From contig CALWBQ010000047.1 of the NCBI GenBank assembly GCA_944376125.1, forward strand, positions 25,177 to 89,176: a stretch of DNA of 64,000 nucleotides, in the 5' to 3' direction. This DNA comes from an uncultured Lachnospiraceae bacterium. GTDB lineage: Bacteria; Bacillota; Clostridia; Lachnospirales; Lachnospiraceae. The notes beneath the pieces are model-generated. The model saw nothing but the letters and a program-made list of their open reading frames with translations, was not told where the DNA came from and did not search any database. Position 1 is the first letter of the stretch. Each line of letters opens with the position of its first letter. The translations under genes were made by a program, and so were the position numbers. Positions 1 through 8,163 of the stretch are shown piece by piece.

Positions 1-466
1 GGCCCAGATTAATGCTGATGTTCCTGCCCAGATTTTTCTGGACAATCCCAGTCACAACATCCTTCTCTTTGCTGTAGTAGTCATTGTACAGCACTTTTCT
101 CTCTTCCTCGCGGATTTTCTGCAGAATGACGTTCTTCGCATTCTGAGTTGCGATCCTGCCGAAATTTTTTGACTCAATAGGAACCTGGACGATATCTCCC
201 ACTACATATCTGGGATCCTGCATTCTGGCTTCCGCAAGAGAAATCTGGAGCATGGGATCTTCCACTTCTTCCACCACTTCTTTCTCCGCATAGACAGCGA
301 AATCACAGGTTTCCGGATTAATTGTGACCTTTACATTGTCTGCTTTTCCAAAATGATTCTTGCAGGCTGTTAAAAGAGAGTTTTCGATCGCCTCCAGCAG
401 CACATCTTTGCTGATATTTTTTTCTTTTTCCAGCATTTCAAGCGCCAATAAAAGTTCCTTGTTCAT
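1..466 (-). CDS. nusA: Transcription termination/antitermination factor NusA (N-terminal part)
   Basis: The gene is truncated by the left window edge; about 155 N-terminal residues are visible. It begins MNKELLLALEMLEKEK, the typical start of the NusA N-terminal RNA-polymerase-binding domain, and runs through the DPRYVVGDIV segment into the start of the S1 domain (KDVVTGIVQ...NLGRN). NusA binds RNA polymerase and modulates pausing, termination and antitermination. The start is set by a TAGGAGG ribosome site just upstream. It lies 27 bp downstream of rimP on the same strand, the conserved rimP-nusA order, and should share the promoter at 1094-1122. Identity is certain from sequence and context; the KH domains lie outside the window. 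Confidence 0.96.
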   Translation of the reverse strand, partial: MNKELLLALEMLEKEKNISKDVLLEAIENSLLTACKNHFGKADNVKVTINPETCDFAVYAEKEVVEEVEDPMLQISLAEARMQDPRYVVGDIVQVPIESKNFGRIATQNAKNVILQKIREEERKVLYNDYYSKEKDVVTGIVQKNLGRNISINLG

Positions 467-493
467 GATTATCCTCCTAATGCTCCTTCTCCA

Positions 494-961
494 TTAAAAA
501 TCAAATGCCAGCCGAATCAATGCGATCGACGGCCGTTCAAATGTAATCCGGGTGCCATCTTCCAGGCCAATAGTCACGGTATCTTTATCATATGCTTCCA
601 GGATACCGGTATAGTCCTTCTGTTTTTCCACAGCCTTGTACAGCTTGATGTCTACCTCTTTGCCAATACTCCGGGCAAAATCCTTCTCTTTCTTTAACGG
701 TCTCCCCAATCCAGGAGAGCTGACCTCCAGAATATAACTGTCTTCTATAAAATCCTCCTGATCCAGCCATTCCCCCAGCTCCCGATTGATGACCTCGCAG
801 TCATCTACTGTAATTCCGCCTTCTTTATCAATATAGGCCCGCAGATACCATGTGCCTGCCTCTTTGACGTACTCCACATCCACCAATTCAAAATGGTGTT
901 TTTCCATTACCGGGAGAAGAAATGCCTCTGTTTTTGCTTCATACTGTTCCCTTCTGGTCAT
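494..961 (-). CDS. rimP: Ribosome maturation factor RimP
   Basis: This 155-residue protein has the RimP family layout: an N-terminal alpha/beta domain (FELVDVEYVKEAGTWYLR, about residues 20-40), the conserved SPGLGRPL motif (about residues 90-97), and a C-terminal SH3-like domain. RimP is needed for maturation of the 30S subunit. The open frame extends 40 codons further upstream, but the start MTRREQYE is chosen because an AAAGGTGG ribosome site precedes it and the extension overlaps the leader hairpin. Length is normal for the family. It is the first gene of the rimP-nusA operon. Confidence 0.95.
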   Translation of the reverse strand: MTRREQYEAKTEAFLLPVMEKHHFELVDVEYVKEAGTWYLRAYIDKEGGITVDDCEVINRELGEWLDQEDFIEDSYILEVSSPGLGRPLKKEKDFARSIGKEVDIKLYKAVEKQKDYTGILEAYDKDTVTIGLEDGTRITFERPSIALIRLAFDF

Positions 962-1038
962 CTTTACACCACCTTTCCATCTTTTTTCAATCGCGCTTTC
1001 TATCCCCTGAGTTTCAAAAAATTCAGGAAACAAAACGG

Positions 1039-1064
1039 AAAGAGTGGACTTGCGCCCACTCTTT
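1039..1064 (-). promoter_or_regulatory. Hairpin in the rimP leader
   Basis: A 9-bp perfect stem (arms 1039-1047 and 1056-1064) with an 8-nt loop lies between the rimP promoter and the rimP start. No U-run follows, so it is not an intrinsic terminator. I recall short GUGGG/CCCAC-type hairpins in this position upstream of rimP in many Firmicutes; their role is not known to me. It may shape autogenous control or RNA stability of the rimP-nusA transcript. Confidence 0.6.
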
Positions 1065-1093
1065 CTGTCAACTGCCAACATGTTCTGTGCCTC

Positions 1094-1122
1094 ATTATAG
1101 CACCATATAGAGGCAAATGCAA
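1094..1122 (-). promoter_or_regulatory. Sigma-A promoter of rimP-nusA
   Basis: Reading the minus strand, a TTGCAT -35 element (1117-1122) and a perfect TATAAT -10 (1094-1099) are separated by exactly 17 bp. Transcription would start near 1087 and run through the leader hairpin into rimP. Confidence 0.88.
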
Positions 1123-1254
1123 GTACTTCTTTGTCAAAAACAAAAATAATTTCCTTTTATATTGGCAGTTTTGCCAAATCCGATCCGCCGCGGATGGCAA
1201 TGCCGCAAATTCAATCTTTTTCATCATCTGGAGCGTAAAATATATTCCATCGCC

Positions 1255-1283
1255 TTGTAGTTTTTTCCAATATATGGTATTCT
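1255..1283 (+). promoter_or_regulatory. Possible promoter for the ABC-importer leader
   Basis: TTGTAG (1255-1260) and TATTCT (1278-1283) are spaced 17 bp apart. Both elements are imperfect, so this is tentative. A plus-strand start somewhere between about 1125 and 1380 is nevertheless required by the plus-strand terminator at 1387-1427, because the only upstream gene points the other way. Confidence 0.35.
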
Positions 1284-1386
1284 TCATATATAAAAGAAAT
1301 CAATATTTCCATACAGTTTCAGCAGCATGTCCACTTTCCATTTTTTGTTGCCATAATAGATGGGCCAACCCCTATCCTTCGGCCCG

Positions 1387-1427
1387 AAGCCTCCTAAAAG
1401 CCCCCACTTTTAGGAGGCTTTTTATTT
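1387..1427 (+). terminator. Intrinsic terminator inside the leader of the ABC importer
   Basis: A perfect 14-bp stem (arms 1387-1400 and 1407-1420) with a 6-nt loop is followed by TTTATTT. The T-run is on the plus strand only. It sits 147 bp upstream of the ABC ATPase gene and downstream of no plus-strand gene, so it either ends a small RNA or acts as a conditional attenuator. Just before it, a GGGCC (from 1364) can pair with GGCCC (1381-1385), offering alternative folds. I recognise no riboswitch class in about 1284-1386, and no gene in 962-1573 beyond these signals. Confidence 0.85.
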
Positions 1428-1573
1428 GAATAGGAAACAGCTTTTTCTCTTCCATAAAACGAAGCGGCAGGCCGCTGCAGGGTTATGCAGCCTGTGGCAA
1501 TCTGGAAGGGCTGCACGAATCATCATCTTCTTCATATTATAAAACATAATCCCACCCCAAGGGAGGTTTTACG

Positions 1574-2380
1574 ATGCCCCCAAAACTGGCTCTTGACCGG
1601 GTCAAATGTTCTTACCACCGTCCGGAAGGCGAGACAGTTGCCCTGACCAATATCAGCTTTACCGTCTCTCCGGGAGAATTTCTGGCCATCATCGGACCTT
1701 CCGGATGCGGCAAATCCACTCTCTTGTCTCTGATCTGCGGCCTGATGACCCCGGATGAGGGGCGCATCCTTCTGGACGGCGCTCCCATCCAATCTCCCGG
1801 ACAGCAGGGCCGCATCGGCTATATGCTTCAAAAAGATCACTTATTCGAATGGCGCTCTGTCTTATCGAATGCCTTTTTAGGCCCCGAACTTCTCCATACC
1901 CTGACACCATCTGCAAAGAAAGAAATCTCTGATATGCTGGTCACTTATGGACTGGGGGCCTTCCAACATTCCAAACCGTCCGAGCTTTCCGGCGGTATGA
2001 GGCAGAGAGCTGCTCTGATCCGCACCCTGGCCCTAAAACCGGAACTGCTTCTTTTGGATGAGCCTTTTTCAGCCCTGGACTATCAGACAAGGCTTTCCGT
2101 CTGCGATGATATCAGGGCTATCATCCGAAATGCCGGAAAAACTGCTGTCCTGGTAACCCACGATTTGTCAGAAGCTATCAGCATCGCCGACCGGATCATC
2201 GTTCTGACCCAGCGTCCCGGGCAAGTCAAAACCATTGTCCCTATCCATTTCTCCGCTGAATCCTCCTCTCAAAGCGGTCAGGCAGTCAGACCTCTGGAAC
2301 GGCGGAATCTGCCGGAATTTTCCCATTACTTTAATTTATTATGGAAGGAGCTGCAGTCTGATGAGCAACACCCAGAGTAA
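1574..2380 (+). CDS. ABC transporter ATP-binding protein, NitT/TauT/thiamine-precursor type
   Basis: This 268-residue nucleotide-binding protein has Walker A GPSGCGKST (about residues 42-50), Q-loop, the signature LSGGMRQRA (about 139-147), Walker B LLLLDEPFSALD (about 160-171) and the H-loop VTHD. The LSGGMRQRA signature and the short length fit the nitrate/sulfonate/taurine and pyrimidine-precursor importer family. An AAGGGAGG ribosome site precedes the ATG. The permease gene overlaps its end by 20 bp, so the two are co-translated. No substrate-binding protein is encoded next to them, which leaves the substrate open. A leader with a terminator precedes the gene. Confidence 0.88.
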   Translation: MPPKLALDRVKCSYHRPEGETVALTNISFTVSPGEFLAIIGPSGCGKSTLLSLICGLMTPDEGRILLDGAPIQSPGQQGRIGYMLQKDHLFEWRSVLSNAFLGPELLHTLTPSAKKEISDMLVTYGLGAFQHSKPSELSGGMRQRAALIRTLALKPELLLLDEPFSALDYQTRLSVCDDIRAIIRNAGKTAVLVTHDLSEAISIADRIIVLTQRPGQVKTIVPIHFSAESSSQSGQAVRPLERRNLPEFSHYFNLLWKELQSDEQHPE

Positions 2381-3140
2381 ATATCTGGCCCGGATTTCTC
2401 TTCACAAAAAGCAGGTCCGGCTGACACGCGGTCTGCTCCTGATCCTGTTTCTGGCGCTCTGGGAGATCAGCGCCAGGCTGGAACTGATCGACAGCTTTAT
2501 TTTCAGTTCTCCCTCTCTGATCCTGTCCTGCCTCGCATCTATGGCAATGGACGGAAGCCTGTTTTACCACACCGGAGTCACAGTTATGGAAACTCTCCTG
2601 AGTTTCCTTCTGGTGGTCTCCATCAGCCTGGGGACAGCCCTGCTCCTCTGGTCTAACAGAACTCTCTTTGAGATTCTGGAACCGTTTCTGGTCATGCTCA
2701 ACAGTCTTCCAAAGTCAGCCCTCGCCCCCATCCTGATTGTGTGGCTGGGGAACCGGATGCGAACCATCGTAACGGCTGCTGTGTCTGTGGCTCTCTTTGG
2801 AGCAATTCTCACGCTGTATACCGGATTTTTTCACACTGATCCTGACAAAATCAAATTAATCTACTCCCTAGGCGGAACGAAAAAAGATGTTCTCACCAAG
2901 GTGCTTCTTCCCTCCTCTGTTCCACTGATCATCAGCAATATGAAGGTTAATGTTGGACTCTGCCTGGTGGGAGTTATCATTGGAGAATTTCTCTCCAGCA
3001 AAGCTGGCCTGGGCTACCTGATCATCTATTCTTCCCAGGTCTTCCAGATGACTCTCATGGTCACTTCCATCTCTGTTCTCTGCCTAGTCTCAGTCATTCT
3101 CTATCAGATCATCGCTCTGCTGGAAAAAAAGATTCTCTAA
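2361..3140 (+). CDS. ABC transporter permease, NitT/TauT type
   Basis: A 259-residue inner-membrane permease (BPD_transp_1 fold) with about six hydrophobic segments beginning at LLLILFLALWEISA. The EAA-type cytoplasmic loop is seen as SLGGTKKDVLTKVLLPSSVP (about residues 170-189). It ends in a typical FQMTLMVTSISVL...YQIIALLEKKI segment. The ATG at 2361 is chosen because it has a GGAAGGAG ribosome site inside the end of the ATPase gene; the longer open frame would overlap the ATPase by over 140 bp. It forms the membrane part of the importer encoded upstream; substrate unknown (thiamine precursor, sulfonate and similar small organic ions are family precedents). Confidence 0.86.
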   Translation: MSNTQSKYLARISLHKKQVRLTRGLLLILFLALWEISARLELIDSFIFSSPSLILSCLASMAMDGSLFYHTGVTVMETLLSFLLVVSISLGTALLLWSNRTLFEILEPFLVMLNSLPKSALAPILIVWLGNRMRTIVTAAVSVALFGAILTLYTGFFHTDPDKIKLIYSLGGTKKDVLTKVLLPSSVPLIISNMKVNVGLCLVGVIIGEFLSSKAGLGYLIIYSSQVFQMTLMVTSISVLCLVSVILYQIIALLEKKIL

Positions 3141-3146
3141 GATAAC

Positions 3147-3196
3147 GATAGGAAGGCAGAGCGGGAGCCTTTTCTCTTCCGCTCTGCCCTCCTATC
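3147..3196. terminator. Inverted repeat between convergent genes, probable bidirectional terminator
   Basis: A long stem of about 17 bp with one bulge (GATAGGAAGGCAGAGCGG against its complement) lies between the end of the plus-strand permease gene and the end of the minus-strand zinc-ribbon gene. The T-runs are weak on both sides, so efficiency is uncertain. Confidence 0.6.
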
Positions 3197-3224
3197 ATAA
3201 TACAATACACGATTTTCCCAAATT

Positions 3225-4307
3225 TCAGTATGCTTCCAGCATGACGCTGACCATATCGTCATTGACAACCCAAAGGATATAGCCTGGATAAAACTCCGTA
3301 TACCCATCTTCATTTCCAGCGTTTTCCCGGACAGCCTCCCTCACAGCCTTCGCGCAGCGCTCGTCCTCAGGAAGGTCCATTTCTCTCTCTAAAAAATCGG
3401 CTATCTGGGAGACCACCTCTGCAGCAGCCTCATCATCATAGAACCATCCTCCCAGACTGTGGATTTCCCCGCTCGCCGTATCACTGTCTATTGCCATGGC
3501 GCCGCTGTGAACGGCCTCCTGACCGTCTCCCGCCAGACAGTCCCACCAGAACAGCTTATTATAATATGTATATTCCTCCCCGCTGGCCTCGTCCCGGATG
3601 ACCATATTGCTGCTGTTTTCTTCGCTCTCCATCACCGTCCAGCCCTGTCCAGACAAGATCGCATCTATTTCCGGCTTTGCCGTCTCATATGTGACAGGGA
3701 AGTGGGACAGACCCATGCAGGGCGTTCCCCTAGAAATAACATCCGCCTCGTCCAGATAGATTGTTTGATAATTTGATCCATCCGTCTCTTCTGTGTATTC
3801 TCCTGAATCCCCCTCTTCCTGCAGCCACTCAGAGAGATCCTCCGGCAGGCTCTCTATCTCAAAAGAAGTATATTCGGCTAATTCTGCCTTCTCCGCCTCA
3901 GAAGCGGAAACCGACTCCGACAGATAGTTCGCCAGCAGGCCGATTCCCTCCGCCGCAATCAGGACGATCGCAGCAACCGCCAAAGGCAGCAGCTTATGAG
4001 ATCTCTTTTTTTCTACCTTTCTGGTCAGAGCCTCCGCCTTTTTCTTGTCTTGAGCTTCCCGTTTTTTCCTCTCCTGATCGGCACGTGGCTGACGCCTGGC
4101 CTTTTCTGCTTTTGAAGACAGATCTGCTCCCGCCAGGCTTTTTACTTCCTGCTTTGCACTCCCCGGATACTCTTCCCCTTCTGGCCTCCGCTCATTCAGA
4201 TAATATCCAACCTCCCACACCAGCGGGCGGCGCACAATTTTCCGGCAGAATGGGCAGTAATTTCCTTTGAGCTTTCCATCACAGATGGGACAAATTTTTT
4301 GCAGCAT
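3225..4307 (-). CDS. Zinc-ribbon membrane protein of unknown function
   Basis: This 360-residue protein has a four-cysteine zinc ribbon at the N terminus (Cys6, Cys9, Cys18, Cys21), then a low-complexity, Lys/Arg/Glu-rich segment (about 60-105), one transmembrane helix (about 106-128) and an acidic extracellular domain of about 230 residues. The topology is therefore a cytoplasmic zinc ribbon with an outside domain of no family I recognise. The start has a GGAGG site 10 bp upstream. It stands alone on the minus strand between convergent and divergent neighbours. Comparable zinc-ribbon plus single-helix proteins are common in Clostridia and usually unassigned; I do not propose a function. Confidence 0.75.
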   Translation of the reverse strand: MLQKICPICDGKLKGNYCPFCRKIVRRPLVWEVGYYLNERRPEGEEYPGSAKQEVKSLAGADLSSKAEKARRQPRADQERKKREAQDKKKAEALTRKVEKKRSHKLLPLAVAAIVLIAAEGIGLLANYLSESVSASEAEKAELAEYTSFEIESLPEDLSEWLQEEGDSGEYTEETDGSNYQTIYLDEADVISRGTPCMGLSHFPVTYETAKPEIDAILSGQGWTVMESEENSSNMVIRDEASGEEYTYYNKLFWWDCLAGDGQEAVHSGAMAIDSDTASGEIHSLGGWFYDDEAAAEVVSQIADFLEREMDLPEDERCAKAVREAVRENAGNEDGYTEFYPGYILWVVNDDMVSVMLEAY

Positions 4308-4389
4308 ATGTCTTGTTCCTCCTGCTGAAACCAGCGTTCATATTTAGCTTTAGTTTACCATATTTTCCCGCAGGCTGTCCATCTTTCCC

Positions 4390-4418
4390 TTGCCTTTCTC
4401 CGCCATTTATGGTAGAAT
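4390..4418 (+). promoter_or_regulatory. Sigma-A promoter of the EIIC-type permease gene
   Basis: TTGCCT (4390-4395) and TAGAAT (4413-4418) are spaced 17 bp apart. A small hairpin (TTTGGC/GCCAAA, 4432-4447) lies in the transcribed leader, before the AAAGGAG ribosome site. Confidence 0.75.
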
Positions 4419-4480
4419 AACCCCCAACTGCTTTGGCAAAGGCCAAATGTGTGCACGATAAATACATAAAGGAGATTCTC

Positions 4481-5503
4481 ATGGAACAGACAGGAATCCA
4501 GGCATTCTTGAAACGCAAGAATGTCAACATTACCGTCCAGACCTATCTCATTGATGCATTGGGTGCCATGGCCTTTGGTCTTTTTGCATCTCTCTTGATA
4601 GGAACAATCTTTGCCACTATCGGCGAAAAAACCCAAATCGAAGCATTTATTGTAATTTCTGATTACGCCAAGAGCGCTACTGGCGCTGCGCTGGGCGTCT
4701 CTATCGCCTACGCATTAAAAGCCCCGCAGCTGGTACTGCTGTCATCAGCTACTGTAGGAATCGCCGGGAATGCCTTAGGTGGACCGGTGGGGGCTTTCAT
4801 TGCCACCATCGTCGCCACAGAACTTGGAAAAATTGTTTCCAAGGAAACCCGCATCGATATCCTGGTGACGCCTGGCGTCACCATCATTTCAGGCGTCCTT
4901 GTCGCCCAGTTTGTAGGGCCTGGGGTCGCCAGCTTCATGGATGCCTTCGGCGCCATGGTAAAGACGGCCACCGAGATGCAGCCATTCTTGATGGGGATTT
5001 TGGTCTCCGCACTGATCGGCATCGCTCTGACTCTCCCCATCTCCAGCGCGGCCATCTGCATCGCTCTGACCCTGGACGGGCTGGCAGGGGGCGCTGCCAC
5101 CGCCGGCTGCTGTGCCCAGATGGTAGGCTTTGCTGTGATGAGCTTCCGCGAAAATGGAGTAGGAGGACTTCTGGCCCAAGGTCTGGGCACCTCTATGCTT
5201 CAGATGGGAAATATCGTCAAAAATCCCAAGATCTGGATCCCGCCCACTCTGACCTCCATGATCACTGGGCCGATTGCCACTATTGTCTTTCAGCTCACCA
5301 ATATCCATACAGCCTCCGGCATGGGAACCTGTGGTTTGGTAGGTCCTATCGGTATCTATACCTCCATGGGCGGCGGAGCCAAAATGTGGATCGGGATACT
5401 TTTGGTCTGCTTCCTTCTCCCAGCAGTGCTGACATGGTTCTTTGGGGAAATCTGCCGGAAAATAGGCTGGATCCGGCCCGGCGACCTAAAATTGGATCTC
5501 TGA
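4481..5503 (+). CDS. PTS-type EIIC permease-like membrane protein (PTS_EIIC_2 family)
   Basis: A 340-residue, very hydrophobic protein beginning MEQTGIQAFLKRKNVNIT, with about nine to ten membrane segments and many Gly-rich turns (GNALGGPVGAFIA, GLGTSMLQMGNI, GPIGIYTSMGGGAKMW). These features match the stand-alone EIIC-like family found in Firmicutes without attached EIIA or EIIB domains. The ATG at 4481 is used because it follows AAAGGAG at good spacing; an in-frame extension upstream lies in the promoter region. It forms a single-gene unit with its own promoter and a shared terminator downstream. Substrate and dependence on phosphotransfer are unknown. Confidence 0.8.
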   Translation: MEQTGIQAFLKRKNVNITVQTYLIDALGAMAFGLFASLLIGTIFATIGEKTQIEAFIVISDYAKSATGAALGVSIAYALKAPQLVLLSSATVGIAGNALGGPVGAFIATIVATELGKIVSKETRIDILVTPGVTIISGVLVAQFVGPGVASFMDAFGAMVKTATEMQPFLMGILVSALIGIALTLPISSAAICIALTLDGLAGGAATAGCCAQMVGFAVMSFRENGVGGLLAQGLGTSMLQMGNIVKNPKIWIPPTLTSMITGPIATIVFQLTNIHTASGMGTCGLVGPIGIYTSMGGGAKMWIGILLVCFLLPAVLTWFFGEICRKIGWIRPGDLKLDL

Positions 5504-5514
5504 TCTGAAAGCCG

Positions 5515-5586
5515 CTGAAAAAAGACCGGGGGTATGGGAAGATCTCTGATGATCACCTTCGTTCCCACACTCCCGGTCTTATCTTG
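5515..5586. terminator. Bidirectional terminator between convergent EIIC and yitT genes
   Basis: AAGACCGGG (5522-5530) pairs with CCCGGTCTT (5572-5580), with an inner ATGGGAA/TTCCCA pairing. The minus strand reads a run of six T after the stem, so termination of the yitT transcript is well supported; the plus side has a weaker T-rich tail. Confidence 0.8.
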
Positions 5587-5650
5587 TCCAGAATCCGCTG
5601 CATAGCGTTCTCTGCCATGGAGCGGAAAATACCTGGAGCCGCCTTAAAAG

Positions 5651-6526
5651 CTAATTCGTTAAAAATCCCTTCCCGATAATTTCACTGGAGTTGGAGATCA
5701 GGATAAACGCCGACGGCTCCTGCTTCTTGATGAAGTTTCGAAGACGCAGCGCCTGCCCTCTTTTCATTGTCGTCATAATAACGGTCTTCGGCTTATGGGT
5801 GAAAGCCCCCACTGCCTCATAGACTGTGGCATCCCGCCCAAGCTCATGGATAATGAACTGGCAGATCGGCTCCGGCGTATCGCAGATAATGTTAAAGCAT
5901 TTGCATTGATTGATGCTTTCAATCACCGTATCAATCACCAGGGACTTGCAGAGAAGACCTAGGGTTGAAAACAGTCCTGTGGTCGGACCGAACAGAAAAA
6001 ACGCCATCGCCACCGCAGCCGCATCCACCAGGAAGAGGACTGAGCCGATATCCAGACTCGTGTATTTCTTCAGGATCATGGCGATGATATCGGTCCCGCC
6101 GCTGGATGCCCCGATGTTAAAGAGCAGGGATGAACCCACCCCAGAAAGGAATACTGCAAAGACCAGCTCCAACAGAGGCTCATTCGTCAGCGGTCCCGCC
6201 ATGGGCCAGATTCGCTCCATAGCAGAAAGTGCCACTGACATCAGAACGCTGGCGTAGACCGTCATAATCCCCGCTGCTTTTCCCAGGAACAGGAAACCCA
6301 GCACCAGAAGAACCATGTTGGCTACAAAAGTAAAATCTCCGGCCGAAAGAGGGGTCAGAGCATTGACGATCGTAGCAAGTCCAGTAACTCCTCCAAATGC
6401 AAAATTATTGGGAAATTTAAAAAAGTAAGTGCCTATTACCATGATCAGAGTGCTGACTGTGATCATAAAATATTTGGAAACAAATTTTTTTGCCCTATCC
6501 ATCTGATGTACCTTATTGAGTGCCAT
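5651..6526 (-). CDS. yitT: YitT family membrane protein (DUF2179 C-terminal domain)
   Basis: A 291-residue protein with five to six membrane segments (first about residues 19-38, GTYFFKFPNNFAFGGVTGLA), the family motif GASSGGTDIIAMIL (about 136-149), and a soluble C-terminal domain from about 200 to 290 (DATVYEAVGAFTHKPKTVIMT) typical of DUF2179. Function is not established for most members. The first ATG has no clear ribosome site; an ATG seven codons in (MDRAKK, start near 6505) follows AAGG at 8 bp and may be the true start. It lies 30 bp downstream of galT on the same strand and may be co-transcribed with it. Confidence 0.88.
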   Translation of the reverse strand: MALNKVHQMDRAKKFVSKYFMITVSTLIMVIGTYFFKFPNNFAFGGVTGLATIVNALTPLSAGDFTFVANMVLLVLGFLFLGKAAGIMTVYASVLMSVALSAMERIWPMAGPLTNEPLLELVFAVFLSGVGSSLLFNIGASSGGTDIIAMILKKYTSLDIGSVLFLVDAAAVAMAFFLFGPTTGLFSTLGLLCKSLVIDTVIESINQCKCFNIICDTPEPICQFIIHELGRDATVYEAVGAFTHKPKTVIMTTMKRGQALRLRNFIKKQEPSAFILISNSSEIIGKGFLTN

Positions 6527-6556
6527 AGTTCTTTTCGTCTGATTCCGTCGATTGCT

Positions 6557-8062
6557 TTATCCCTCAAATCCTACGCTGTGCAGGAATCTCGCAAAATCCC
6601 TTCTGCCCTTTTCCGTACACTTGTAAACGCCGGCGTCCTCCAAAACCTTGGAAAATACCAGGCCAACCTCATCCTGCAGGATCTGCTGAATAGTTTCGCG
6701 GGTTACAGAGCTGTATTTTGGAAGAAATTCTTCTACCCAGTCGGCGTGCTTCTCCAGAATCTCATTGCTGCGGATATCTTTTCCTTCTATAATATAATCT
6801 GCCAGATCTGCCAATTCTTTCTTTAATCTGGATGGAAGCACCGCCAGCCCCATCACTTCAATCAGACCAATATTTTCTTTTTTGATGTGGTGAAGCTCCT
6901 GGTGGGGGTGGTAAACGCCAAGGGGATATTCCTCCGTGGTAATATTGTTCCGAAGCACCAGATCCAGCTCATAAGTGCCGTCCACCTTTCTGGCAATCGG
7001 CGTAATGGTATTGTGAGGCTCCCCATCTGTCTCTGCATACACAAATGCCTCTTCATCTGTGTATGCCCTCCAGGCCCCCAGAACCTTGTCCCCTAAATCG
7101 ATAAGCCGATCTGGATCTGTCCCCCGCAAACGCAGGACTGACATAGGCCAGTAGACGATGCCCGCCTCCACATCTTCATAACCTTTCATAGTAAAATGTC
7201 TTTCAATAGGCGCTTTTGCCATGGCAAAAGTATAGTGTCCTCCCTGAAAATGATCGTGGCTCAAAATAGATCCTCCCACGATTGGCAGATCCGCATTGGA
7301 TCCCAAAAAATAGTGAGGAAACAGCTTGACAAAATCGAACAGCTTGACAAAGGTAGCTCTCTCAATCTTCATAGGCACATGTCTGCCATTAAAAACGATG
7401 CAGTGCTCATTGTAATACACGTAGGGCGAATACTGAAATCCCCACTGAGAGCCGTTGATCGTCAGCGGTATGATTCTGTGGTTGTTTCTGGCGGGGTGGT
7501 TCACCCTGCCGGCGTACCCCTCATTCTCCATGCACAGCAGACATTTGGGGTATCCGCTCTGCTTGGCCAGCTTTGCCGCCGCAATCGCCTTGGGATCCTT
7601 TTCCGGCTTAGAAAGATTGACCGTAATATCCAGATCCCCATAGGGAGTTGCAGTCTTCCATTTCATATCCTTGCACACCCGGTAGCGCCGTATGTAATCC
7701 GAATCCTGGCTCAATTTATAATAATAATCCGTGGCCTCCTTCGGAGAATTTTCATAATGCTTCCAGAATGTATCTTCCACCTCGCTGGGCCGCGGCATCA
7801 GGCAATTCATCAGCCTGGTGTCAAAGAGATCCCGGTATACAGTGCTGTTGTCTTCCAGCACCCCCGACTGGTGAGCTGCATCCAGCAGTTCTCTCAAAAT
7901 ATCTTCCAGGCTGTCATAAGCTGGAACCTCCTCCGGCTCCTGATACTCATCCATCTTCATCACATCCAGGATCTGGTTCGTCGCATAGATACGGTCTCTC
8001 TCTTTGATCAGCCCAGTCTTCAGCCCGTATTCCACTAATCCTTTAATCGCCAAATACACCAT
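6557..8062 (-). CDS. galT: Galactose-1-phosphate uridylyltransferase, Firmicutes-type (class II GalT)
   Basis: This 501-residue enzyme exchanges UMP between UDP-glucose and galactose-1-phosphate in the Leloir pathway. The length and the motif GGSILSHDHFQGG (about residues 265-277), which carries the nucleotidyl-transfer histidine region, fit the longer Firmicutes GalT class. Other conserved blocks are LCMENEGYAGR and YHPHQELHHIKKENIG. The ATG follows AGGAGG at 7 bp. No galK or galE is adjacent. It has its own promoter at 8114-8142. Confidence 0.94.
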   Translation of the reverse strand: MVYLAIKGLVEYGLKTGLIKERDRIYATNQILDVMKMDEYQEPEEVPAYDSLEDILRELLDAAHQSGVLEDNSTVYRDLFDTRLMNCLMPRPSEVEDTFWKHYENSPKEATDYYYKLSQDSDYIRRYRVCKDMKWKTATPYGDLDITVNLSKPEKDPKAIAAAKLAKQSGYPKCLLCMENEGYAGRVNHPARNNHRIIPLTINGSQWGFQYSPYVYYNEHCIVFNGRHVPMKIERATFVKLFDFVKLFPHYFLGSNADLPIVGGSILSHDHFQGGHYTFAMAKAPIERHFTMKGYEDVEAGIVYWPMSVLRLRGTDPDRLIDLGDKVLGAWRAYTDEEAFVYAETDGEPHNTITPIARKVDGTYELDLVLRNNITTEEYPLGVYHPHQELHHIKKENIGLIEVMGLAVLPSRLKKELADLADYIIEGKDIRSNEILEKHADWVEEFLPKYSSVTRETIQQILQDEVGLVFSKVLEDAGVYKCTEKGRRDFARFLHSVGFEG

Positions 8063-8113
8063 ACCTTTTCCTCCTGATTTTTGAGAGCTCGGCCGCCCTC
8101 AAGATTCTTTTTT

Positions 8114-8142
8114 ATTATACCTGTTTTTTCCTGCTTCTACAA
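8114..8142 (-). promoter_or_regulatory. Sigma-A promoter of galT
   Basis: On the minus strand TTGTAG (8137-8142) and a perfect TATAAT (8114-8119) are 17 bp apart. No catabolite-repression site is evident at this promoter. Confidence 0.82.
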
Positions 8143-8163
8143 TGGAATTTCGTGAGTATCTTC

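Noticed and set aside
893..1429. Plus-strand open frame of 178 codons opposite rimP and its leader
   Set aside because: It is antisense to rimP, its promoter and the leader hairpin, and its Phe/Ser/Cys-rich composition is not protein-like.
1284..1573. TPP, guanidine, SAM, fluoride or preQ1 riboswitch before the ABC importer
   Set aside because: None of the conserved core sequences of these classes could be found on the plus strand.
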